From assembly GCF_000421525.1 (NCBI RefSeq), contig NZ_ATXE01000003.1, forward strand, positions 1-64,000: a stretch of DNA of 64,000 nucleotides, written 5' to 3'. The translations under genes and the position numbers were made by a program. Below the pieces are notes generated by a model. That model worked only from the letters and a program-made list of their open reading frames with translations, did not search any database and was not told where the DNA came from. Shown in pieces: positions 9,513 to 17,463 of this stretch (within the stretch, counting starts at the first letter, position 1; every line of letters starts with the position of its first letter). This stretch comes from Aestuariimicrobium kwangyangense DSM 21549. GTDB taxonomy: Bacteria > Actinomycetota > Actinomycetes > Propionibacteriales > Propionibacteriaceae.

Positions 9513-9887
9513 ATGGACGCGCCGTCTGGAGTTGGTTACGTCATCGGCACGTTTGACATGCTCAACGTGGCCCACTTGAGCGTGGTCAACCAGGTCAGGG
9601 ACCGTTGCGAGGTCTTGGTGATCGGGGTGCTCAGCGACGAAGCGGTGCTCCAGGAGACGGGGCATCGTCCGATCACCTCGGCAGCCGAGCGGGTGGAGGT
9701 GTTGCGGCATGTCCGCGGGGTGGATCAAGTGGTTGAGCACGATCCGCGCTGGCCGCAGGAGCATCCCGGGACCCGGGTCTATGCCCTCGGTGAACGGGGC
9801 GACGTCCACATCGACGACATCGTTCGGCCCGCCGAGTATCCCGCCAACGTCCTCCTCTGGTCCGATGGCCTCGGACGAGTCAGCTGA
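9513..9887 (+). CDS. Short TagD-like nucleotidyltransferase with degenerate HxGH motif
   Basis: 124 residues, the usual size for a glycerol-3-phosphate cytidylyltransferase-like fold. It opens with YVIGTFDMLNVAHLSVV. Family members read GTFDxxHxGH, so here the first His is Asn and the Gly is Ala; only the last His remains. The later RTxGISTT-type motif is also not recognisable. It is followed, with a 23-bp overlap, by an intact paralogue. It may be a non-catalytic partner or an enzyme with altered chemistry. It begins a transcription segment after a 125-bp gap; GGGGGAAG lies about 17 bp upstream of the ATG, and the start is plausible. Confidence 0.75.
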   Translation: MDAPSGVGYVIGTFDMLNVAHLSVVNQVRDRCEVLVIGVLSDEAVLQETGHRPITSAAERVEVLRHVRGVDQVVEHDPRWPQEHPGTRVYALGERGDVHIDDIVRPAEYPANVLLWSDGLGRVS

Positions 9888-10371
9888 GCCGGTGGTAGCG
9901 GACACCATCACGGGGTACGTCCCGGGCGCCTGGGACATGTTCCACATCGGGCACCTGAACATCCTGCTGCGCGCCAGGGCGCTCTGCGACCGACTGATCG
10001 TGGGTGTGGTGACCGACCAGGCGCTGTTCGACGCCAAGGGCAAGCACCCCATGGTGCCCCTGGCGGAGCGGATGCAGATCCTGGCCGCACTGGGCATCGT
10101 CGATGAGGTGGTGATCGACCAGGGCAGCAAGCTCGATGTCTGGCACCGCCACAACTTCGATGTGTTGTTCAAGGGCGATGACTGGTTGGGGACCCCCAAG
10201 GGTGACAAGCTCGTGGCGGACATGGCGACCGTCGGCGTGAGGGTGCACTTCTTCCCCTACACACAGTCCACCTCGTCGACGAGACTTCGTGGCATCGTCA
10301 CCTCGCGCGAGCCGGACCTCGGTGCAGCCACTGCACAGAAATCGGTCGATCATCCAGCGGGGAAAGAGTGA
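9865..10371 (+). CDS. TagD-like cytidylyl/nucleotidyltransferase
   Basis: 168 residues from the ATG at 9865, which overlaps the upstream paralogue by 23 bp; a slightly later GTG is possible. Motifs are intact: GYVPGAWDMFHIGHLNIL (HxGH), KGKHPMVPLAERMQIL (triphosphate contacts), FKGDDW, and a terminal STSSTRLR resembling the RTxGISTT-type signature. The family activates an alcohol phosphate such as glycerol-3-phosphate with CTP, giving a CDP-alcohol. A CDP-alcohol phosphotransferase is encoded at 13701, which supports a CDP-linked branch within this operon. The actual substrate cannot be read from sequence. Confidence 0.85.
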   Translation: MASDESAEPVVADTITGYVPGAWDMFHIGHLNILLRARALCDRLIVGVVTDQALFDAKGKHPMVPLAERMQILAALGIVDEVVIDQGSKLDVWHRHNFDVLFKGDDWLGTPKGDKLVADMATVGVRVHFFPYTQSTSSTRLRGIVTSREPDLGAATAQKSVDHPAGKE

Positions 10372-10375
10372 CGTC

Positions 10376-11635
10376 ATGAGAGTGGCACTCATCGGGACCA
10401 GGGGCGTGCCGGCCCACTACGGGGGCTTCGAGACTGCCGTCGAAGAAGTCGGACGACGGCTTGTCGACAGGGGCCACGAGGTCGTCGTGTTCTGTCGGCC
10501 CGTCGGCGGCGAGACATCTGCCGAGCAGTACCTCGGCATGCGCCTCGTGCACCTGCCGGCGCTCAGGCACCCTGCCGTCGAGACCTTGAGTCACACCGCA
10601 CTGTCAGTGGTCAGCCCTCACCTGAAGGACGTCGACGCCGCGATCGTCTTCAATGCGGCCAACTCGCCGCTGCTGCCGGTCCTGCGGGCTCGAGGCATCC
10701 CCGTCGCCACCCACGTCGACGGACTCGAATGGAAGCGGGGGAAGTGGGGGCCGGTCGGGCGCGACTACTACCGACTGGCCGAGGCGCTCTCGGTGCGTTG
10801 GTCGGATGCGCTGATCGCGGACGCTCGCGGCATCGCCGACTACTACACCGAGGAGTTCGCCGCGCCGACCCGTGAGATCGCCTACGGGGCTCCGCTCATC
10901 ACCGGGGCGGCCTCCGACAAGCTGGCCGGTCTCGGCCTGCAGCCCCGTGGATACCACCTGGTCGTCGCCAGGTTCGAGGTCGAGAACCACGTGCTCGAGG
11001 CCGTCGAGGGATACGCCCGCAGCAGTGCCACTGCGCCGCTCGTGGTCGTGGGGAGCGCTCCCTACTCGCATGGCTACGTGGCGAGCGTCCGGGAGGCAGC
11101 GCAGCGGGACAGCCGCATCAGGCTGGTCGGTGGCATCTGGGACAACGACCTGCTGGACCAGCTGTACGCCCACTGCCTGAGCTATGTGCACGGCCACTCG
11201 GTCGGCGGCACCAACCCCTCACTGCTGCGGGCTGCGGGTGCGGGCGCGCACGTCATCGCCTGGGACGTGGCGTTCAATCGTGAGGTGATCGGCCCGCACG
11301 GTCAGCTCTTCTCCAGCCCCGCCACCCTGGCTGAGGGCGTGGAGTGGGCGGAGGCGCATCCGCAGGAGGCGCGCGCCGACGGGGAGGGCCTGCAGCGCGA
11401 CATCGCTCGTTACTCCTGGGACGACGTGGCCGACCAGTACGCACGGTTGCTGACCGATCTCGCCCGCGGGGGGCCCACACCTCGCACGGCTCGTCCGAGT
11501 GGCGCCCGGCGGGAGGGCACCTTGGCGGCGAGCGCGGCCACTGTCGGGCTGCGCATGCTCGAACGTGTGCCGCACGCTGCGGTTCGCGTCATGCGGACAC
11601 TCATCGATCGATCCACCTCGGGAGCGCTCCCATGA
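10376..11635 (+). CDS. DUF1972-type family 4 glycosyltransferase
   Basis: 419 residues. The N-terminus MRVALIGTRGVPAHYGGFET is the hallmark of DUF1972 glycosyltransferases (PF09314), several of which are rhamnosyltransferases. HVDGLEWKRGKWG and a C-terminal GHSVGGTNPSLLRAAGAGAHV donor-site segment are present. ATG at 10376 has GGGAAAGAG about 7 bp upstream and lies 4 bp after the previous stop; the end overlaps the next start (ATGA). dTDP-sugar genes lie downstream, so rhamnose or another 6-deoxyhexose is a reasonable guess for the donor, but this is inference. Confidence 0.88.
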   Translation: MRVALIGTRGVPAHYGGFETAVEEVGRRLVDRGHEVVVFCRPVGGETSAEQYLGMRLVHLPALRHPAVETLSHTALSVVSPHLKDVDAAIVFNAANSPLLPVLRARGIPVATHVDGLEWKRGKWGPVGRDYYRLAEALSVRWSDALIADARGIADYYTEEFAAPTREIAYGAPLITGAASDKLAGLGLQPRGYHLVVARFEVENHVLEAVEGYARSSATAPLVVVGSAPYSHGYVASVREAAQRDSRIRLVGGIWDNDLLDQLYAHCLSYVHGHSVGGTNPSLLRAAGAGAHVIAWDVAFNREVIGPHGQLFSSPATLAEGVEWAEAHPQEARADGEGLQRDIARYSWDDVADQYARLLTDLARGGPTPRTARPSGARREGTLAASAATVGLRMLERVPHAAVRVMRTLIDRSTSGALP

Positions 11636-13689
11636 GCACGGGCGTCGTCGTCGTCTCGTACGGTTCCTCGTCCATGGTCGACGAGAACCTGTCCGCACTC
11701 GATTCCAGCCTGACGGTCGTGCTGGTCGACAACTTCTCCGGCGACCAGGAGCGGCGGGCGGCGAGCGCATTGGCTGAGCGCCGCGGGTGGCAGTTCATCG
11801 GACAGGCGAACGTGGGCTTCGGTGGCGGGGTGAACGCCGGCTGTCGCCGTGCGGTCGAGTTGGGCTGCACCAGCCTGGTGCTGCTCAACCCCGACGCCAG
11901 CGCCACCAGTGAGGCGCTCGAGCGGCTGGCCGCCCGGGTCGAGGCCGAGCCAGATCTACTGGTCTCACCGCGGATCGTCGACGCAGATGGGGAGATCTTC
12001 TACCGCGGCTCGACCCTCGACCTGAGCACGGGACACCTACGCGGTGGTTGGGTCGAGGACGACGACCCCACCCGCACCAACTGGTTGAGCGGGGCATGTC
12101 TGGCCTTCAGCTCCCAGGCCTTCGAGCGCCTCCACGGCATGCGGGAGAGCCTGTTCCTCTACTGGGAGGATGTCGACTTCAGTTGGCGGGCCACCCGGGC
12201 AGGGCTTCGCCTGGCCGTGCTGCAGGACGTCGTGGTGACCCACGACGAAGGGAGCACCCATGGCTCCGCCGCCCCCAGGAATGCCAAGTCAGACCTCTAC
12301 TACTACTGGAACACGCGGAACCGCCTCGCCTTCGCGGCCGACAACCTCGCCCCGTCGGTGGTACGAGCGTGGCTGCGGAAGACACCAGCCGAGTCCGCCC
12401 AGATCTGGCTCCGGGGCGGTCGACGACAACTGCTGCACCACCCTGCCGGTGCCTGGGCCGCCGTGCGAGGAACCTTGGCGGGGATCAGACTCGCGCTGCC
12501 GGCTGCCCTGCCTCGTCAGCAACCGCGTCGTGGCGCCACCGCCTCCCGGATGCGACGCAGGGTCCTGGTCGCCCATCCGAGCCCCGACCTGTACGGATCG
12601 GACCGCGTACTGCTCGACACGGTGCAGGCCTTCGTCCGGTCGGGTGACGAGGTCACCGTGGCCCTGCCGTCGGAGGGCCCCCTGGTCGCGCACCTGGAGT
12701 CCCGGGGTGCCTCGGTCGTGGGATGCCCCAGTCCCGTCATCCGCAAGTCGGCCCTGAGTCCTGGCGGATTCCTTCACCTGGTGGCCGAGGTGCTGGGCAC
12801 GCTGGGCCCCACGGTTCGCCTGCTCCGCCGCACGCGACCCGACCTGGTGTTCGTCAACACCGTCACGATCCCGATGTGGCAGGTGATCCCCAAGTTCTTG
12901 GGCAAGCGCGTCGTCTGTCACGTCCACGAGGCCGAGGGTGGGCAGCGGGCCGTGGTCAAGAAGCTCCTGTACGCGCCCTTGCTCGTCACCGATCACCTGG
13001 TCGTCAACTCCCGCTATGCCCTGGAGGTGCTGGCGGGCGCGTGGCCGAGCCTGCGTCGGCGGTCAACCGTGGTCGACAACCCCGTTCCCGGTCCGCCTGA
13101 GCCCGCCCCGCTGAGGGAGACCTGCGAAGCACCCAGGCTGTTGTTCATCGGACGCCTTTCGCCGCGCAAGGGCCCGCAGGTGGCGCTTGCCGCCCTCAGG
13201 CGCCTGCACGATGCCGGGGTGCCTGCCCACCTCGACCTGCTCGGCGCCGTGTTCGAGGGCTACGAGTGGTTCGAGCGAGAACTCCACGAGCAGGTCTCCG
13301 AATTGCACCTCGACGACCATGTGCGCTTCCTCGGGTTCAGGCCCGACGTGTGGTCCGTGGTGGCGTCCGCCGACATCGTGGTGGTCCCCTCCGTGGCGGA
13401 CGAGCCGTTCGGCAACACGGCGGTCGAGGCGATCCTCGCCGGGCGTCCTGTGGTCGTCAGCGACACGTCGGGACTGAGGGAGGCCGCAGGCGGTTATCGA
13501 TGGGCGCGCAGGGTGACGCCCAACGACCCTCAGGCGATCGCCGACGCCGTCGTCGACATCGTCGGCCATTGGGACGAGGTCCGGGAGTCGATCGACGACG
13601 ACACGAATCGGGCGCGGACGCGTCACGCCCCGGACCTCTATCAGGGCAGACTGGTCGAGGTGGTGGGTTCGTCCATCACGCGCCAGTAG
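11632..13689 (+). CDS. Bifunctional GT2-GT4 glycosyltransferase fusion
   Basis: 685 residues starting at an ATGA overlap with the upstream gene. Residues 1-290 are a GT2 domain of rhamnosyltransferase type: GVVVVSYGSSSMVDENL, QANVGFGGGVNAGC, LLNPDAS (DxD position), WLSGACLAF and LYWEDVDFSWR. After a basic linker, residues about 305-680 form a GT4 domain: VLVAHPSPDLYGSDRVLLDT, HVHEAEGG, FIGRLSPRKGPQVALAAL and DEPFGNTAVEAILAGRPVV with the donor-site Glu. Both catalytic motif sets look complete, so two successive sugars may be added by one polypeptide. It is followed 11 bp later by the CDP-alcohol phosphotransferase gene. Confidence 0.9.
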   Translation: MSTGVVVVSYGSSSMVDENLSALDSSLTVVLVDNFSGDQERRAASALAERRGWQFIGQANVGFGGGVNAGCRRAVELGCTSLVLLNPDASATSEALERLAARVEAEPDLLVSPRIVDADGEIFYRGSTLDLSTGHLRGGWVEDDDPTRTNWLSGACLAFSSQAFERLHGMRESLFLYWEDVDFSWRATRAGLRLAVLQDVVVTHDEGSTHGSAAPRNAKSDLYYYWNTRNRLAFAADNLAPSVVRAWLRKTPAESAQIWLRGGRRQLLHHPAGAWAAVRGTLAGIRLALPAALPRQQPRRGATASRMRRRVLVAHPSPDLYGSDRVLLDTVQAFVRSGDEVTVALPSEGPLVAHLESRGASVVGCPSPVIRKSALSPGGFLHLVAEVLGTLGPTVRLLRRTRPDLVFVNTVTIPMWQVIPKFLGKRVVCHVHEAEGGQRAVVKKLLYAPLLVTDHLVVNSRYALEVLAGAWPSLRRRSTVVDNPVPGPPEPAPLRETCEAPRLLFIGRLSPRKGPQVALAALRRLHDAGVPAHLDLLGAVFEGYEWFERELHEQVSELHLDDHVRFLGFRPDVWSVVASADIVVVPSVADEPFGNTAVEAILAGRPVVVSDTSGLREAAGGYRWARRVTPNDPQAIADAVVDIVGHWDEVRESIDDDTNRARTRHAPDLYQGRLVEVVGSSITRQ

Positions 13690-13700
13690 AGAGGCCCCCT

Positions 13701-14426
13701 GTGCCGGGTTCCTTCGCCGACAACCACCGTCAACTCGCACTCGCCCAGAAGTCGAACGCGGGCGCGCCCATCTACTCCGTGTTGGTGAATCGGCGATTGG
13801 GGCGGTTCTTCGCCGCCCTCGCCCACGTGGTCGGCCTCACCCCGAACGCAGTCACCGTGATCTCGGCGGTCTTCACCTACGCGGGCATTCTGGTTCTCGG
13901 AACCGCCCGACCCAGCTGGCCGATGGCCGGCATCGTGACGGCCTGTCTCGTGCTGGGCTATGGGCTGGACGCGGCCGACGGACAGCTGGCAAGGCTGCGC
14001 GGTGGGGGATCCTTGCTGGGGGAGTGGCTCGACCACGTCATCGACTCCGGGAAGATCGTGCTGCTGCAGGTCGCGGTGACCGCTATGTTCTACCGCCACT
14101 ATGGGGATCGCTCCTGGTGGCTGCTGGTGCCGGCCCTCTTCCTGGTGGCGACGGTCGTCCACTTCTTCGGGATGCTGCTCACCGAGTTGTTGACGCGGCT
14201 CGACCTCGCCCGGCGCGGTGAACCCACGCCCCCCAAGCGGGCGGGTTCGATGCTCATGTCGTGGGCGAAGCTCCCCACCGACTACGGGTTGCTCTGCTGG
14301 GTGTTCCTGCTGGTGCCGCTGGCGACCGTCTTCCACTGGGTGTACCTGATCCTGGCGGTGCTCACCTCCGCCTACACGCTGCTGGTGCTGGTCAAGTGGG
14401 CCAGGGGACTGCCGCGCACCCGCTGA
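13701..14426 (+). CDS. CDP-alcohol phosphatidyl/phosphotransferase family membrane protein
   Basis: 241 residues with several membrane helices. The full family signature D-x2-DG-x2-AR-x8-G-x3-D-x3-D is present in DAADGQLARLRGGG and the following GEWLDHVIDS, so the metal site is intact. The family moves a phospho-alcohol from a CDP-alcohol to an acceptor hydroxyl. GTG at 13701 is chosen because GAGAGG lies about 6 bp upstream and the longer reading frame overlaps the preceding gene. Next to the nucleotidyltransferases at 9513-10371 it may use their product to make a phosphoglycolipid or phosphodiester-decorated glycan; a conventional phospholipid synthase is the alternative. Confidence 0.87.
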   Translation: MPGSFADNHRQLALAQKSNAGAPIYSVLVNRRLGRFFAALAHVVGLTPNAVTVISAVFTYAGILVLGTARPSWPMAGIVTACLVLGYGLDAADGQLARLRGGGSLLGEWLDHVIDSGKIVLLQVAVTAMFYRHYGDRSWWLLVPALFLVATVVHFFGMLLTELLTRLDLARRGEPTPPKRAGSMLMSWAKLPTDYGLLCWVFLLVPLATVFHWVYLILAVLTSAYTLLVLVKWARGLPRTR

Positions 14427-15539
<1,113 letters not shown>

Positions 15540-15600
15540 TCGTCGGGGCACACGGCCGTGGGTCAGAGGACGCCTGGGTGGCGACCGAGGAGGAGATCTG

Positions 15601-16470
15601 ATGAAGGGCATCATCCTGGCCGGGGGCACCGGCTCGCGGCTGCACCCGATCACGCTGGCGACCAGCAAGCAACTGGTCGTCGTCTATGACAAGCCGATGA
15701 TCTACTACCCGCTGTCGACGCTGATCTTCGCCGGGATCCGCGAGGTGCTGGTGATCACGACCCCGCACGAGGCCGAGGGATTCCACCGGCTGCTGGGGGA
15801 CGGGTCGCAGTTCGGACTCGAGATCAGCTACGCCACCCAGCCCGAACCCCAGGGTCTGGCGCAGGCGTTCACGATCGGTGCCGAGTTCATCGACGGCGAC
15901 TCGGCGTGTCTGGTGCTCGGCGACAACATCTTCTACGGCACCGGACTGGGCAGCCAACTGAGCCGTCACCACGACGTCGAAGGGGCCAAGATCTTCGGCT
16001 ACTGGGTCAGCGACCCGACGGCCTACGGCGTGGTCGAGGTCGACCCCCAGGGTCTGGCCGTCTCCATCGAGGAGAAGCCGGCCCACCCGAAGTCGAACTA
16101 TGCGGTGCCGGGCCTCTACTTCTACGACCCGCAGGTGGTCGAGATCGCGAGGGGGCTGCAGCCCTCCGCGAGAGGTGAGTACGAGATCACCGACCTGAAC
16201 CGGGTCTACATGCAGCGTGGCCAACTCGCGGTGGAGATCCTGCCGCGGGGAACGGCGTGGCTCGACACCGGTACGTTCGACTCACTCAACGACGCCAGCA
16301 ACTACGTGCGGACGATCCAGGCCCGCCAGGGCCTCCAGGTGGGATGTCCCGAGGAGGCGGCCTGGCGGGCCGGACTGCTGACCGATGAAGAGCTGCGGCA
16401 GCGTGCCGAACCGCTGGTCAAGTCGGGCTACGGCAGCTACCTGCTCAACCTGCTGCAGTTCGGTCGCTGA
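15601..16470 (+). CDS. rfbA: Glucose-1-phosphate thymidylyltransferase
   Basis: 289 residues, the normal length. Makes dTDP-glucose from dTTP and glucose-1-phosphate, feeding RfbB. Motifs: [18 protein letters not shown] (nucleotide loop), [43 protein letters not shown] and the C-terminal [19 protein letters not shown] lies about 8 bp before the ATG. Last gene of the plus-strand operon; it converges with the NlpC/P60 gene with only 12 bp between stop codons. Confidence 0.97.
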   Translation: MKGIILAGGTGSRLHPITLATSKQLVVVYDKPMIYYPLSTLIFAGIREVLVITTPHEAEGFHRLLGDGSQFGLEISYATQPEPQGLAQAFTIGAEFIDGDSACLVLGDNIFYGTGLGSQLSRHHDVEGAKIFGYWVSDPTAYGVVEVDPQGLAVSIEEKPAHPKSNYAVPGLYFYDPQVVEIARGLQPSARGEYEITDLNRVYMQRGQLAVEILPRGTAWLDTGTFDSLNDASNYVRTIQARQGLQVGCPEEAAWRAGLLTDEELRQRAEPLVKSGYGSYLLNLLQFGR

Positions 16471-16482
16471 CCCGGGCAGGGG

Positions 16483-17214
16483 TCAGCCGACCGGACGAAC
16501 GGCCTTGTAGAACGGCATCGAGCTGACGGCAACCTTGCTCACGGGCTTGCCCGGACGAGAGCTGTGGATGACGTAGCCGCTACCGACGTAGATGCTGACG
16601 TGGGATCCGGAGTAGAAGCCCACGATGTCTCCGGGCTGCAAGGACGACCGCGACACCGAGCGGTAGTTGCTCAGCTGCGCCTGGCTGGTGCGCGAGATGG
16701 TGAGACCCGCCGACTTCCACGAGGCGCCGGTCAGTCCCGAGCAGTCGTAGGACGAGGGACCCGTGGCGCCATAGGCGTAGGGCTTGCCGATCTGGGCGTA
16801 GGCGAACTTGACGGCGACCTGTCCCTTGGTCAGTGCCGGACGAACGGGGCCTGCGCCGACGCGCATCCACCGCAGCGTCTTGTAGTTCAGGGCGCCGGTC
16901 ACCGTGAGCCCGCGGGATGACTGGTACCGCTTCACGGCGGTGACGGTGTAGGTGTTGTAGTGCCCCGTGTCACCCACGGCGAAGCCAGCCTGGGTGAGAG
17001 CGCGCTGCAGGGCGTGCACGTAGTAGTTGCGGGCGTTGTACCTGGCTGCGTACGTGGTGCGATTGGCCCAGTACATCGAGCAGTGGATGTTGGCCGGGCT
17101 GGGCGTGCAGGTGACAGCGGCCGAGGCGTTCGGGACTGGACCGGCGACGAGCATGCCCGCACCGAGAGCCAGGGAAGCCGCAGCAGCGGCCATGGTGTTG
17201 CGGAGCTTGGACAT
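16483..17214 (-). CDS. Secreted NlpC/P60 peptidase with peptidoglycan-binding domain
   Basis: 243 residues. ATG at 17212-17214 follows AGAGGGG and opens a signal peptide (about 1-32, cleavage near NASAA). Residues about 60-120 are a PG_binding_1-like domain (ALQRALTQAGF, VTGALNYKTLRWMRV). Residues about 130-243 are the NlpC/P60 cysteine-peptidase domain: YGATGPSSYDCSGLTGASW has the catalytic Cys, LQPGDIVGFYSGSHVSIYVG the His, and YVIHS the third polar position. Such enzymes cut peptide stems in the cell wall. A separate promoter lies upstream. Its presence among glycan genes suggests envelope remodelling, though it need not belong to that pathway. Confidence 0.9.
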   Translation of the reverse strand: MSKLRNTMAAAAASLALGAGMLVAGPVPNASAAVTCTPSPANIHCSMYWANRTTYAARYNARNYYVHALQRALTQAGFAVGDTGHYNTYTVTAVKRYQSSRGLTVTGALNYKTLRWMRVGAGPVRPALTKGQVAVKFAYAQIGKPYAYGATGPSSYDCSGLTGASWKSAGLTISRTSQAQLSNYRSVSRSSLQPGDIVGFYSGSHVSIYVGSGYVIHSSRPGKPVSKVAVSSMPFYKAVRPVG

Positions 17215-17297
17215 GACGTCCCCTCTGGTCGTTCGCCGGGGGTCGACAGGACCGGCGATTGGTTGCTGGTGCCGTCGTTCCGTCCAACGGCTCACGC

Positions 17298-17326
17298 AGC
17301 ATAAGCTTCATCTTCCTCTCAGGCAA
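17298..17326 (-). promoter_or_regulatory. Promoter for the NlpC/P60 gene
   Basis: Minus-strand TTGCCT (17321-17326), 17 bp, TATGCT (17298-17303), about 85 bp upstream of the ATG. The 17-bp spacing and near-consensus hexamers support a sigma70-type promoter. Predicted by eye. Confidence 0.55.
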
Positions 17327-17463
17327 AACTCAGCTTCAACCACAGTGACCGATTCGCCCCGCCGTTACTGCCAGATGGCTACGGAGAAGGTGACGTGAGC
17401 GAGCTCACCGTCCCGCATCAGGGCCGATCTTCTCTCAGGAACGGCTCGGGTGCGCCGGGGAGC

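Noticed and set aside
17215-17300. c-di-AMP (ydaO-type) riboswitch before the NlpC/P60 gene
   Set aside because: The leader from the predicted promoter is only about 75-80 nt and none of the conserved riboswitch segments was recognised.
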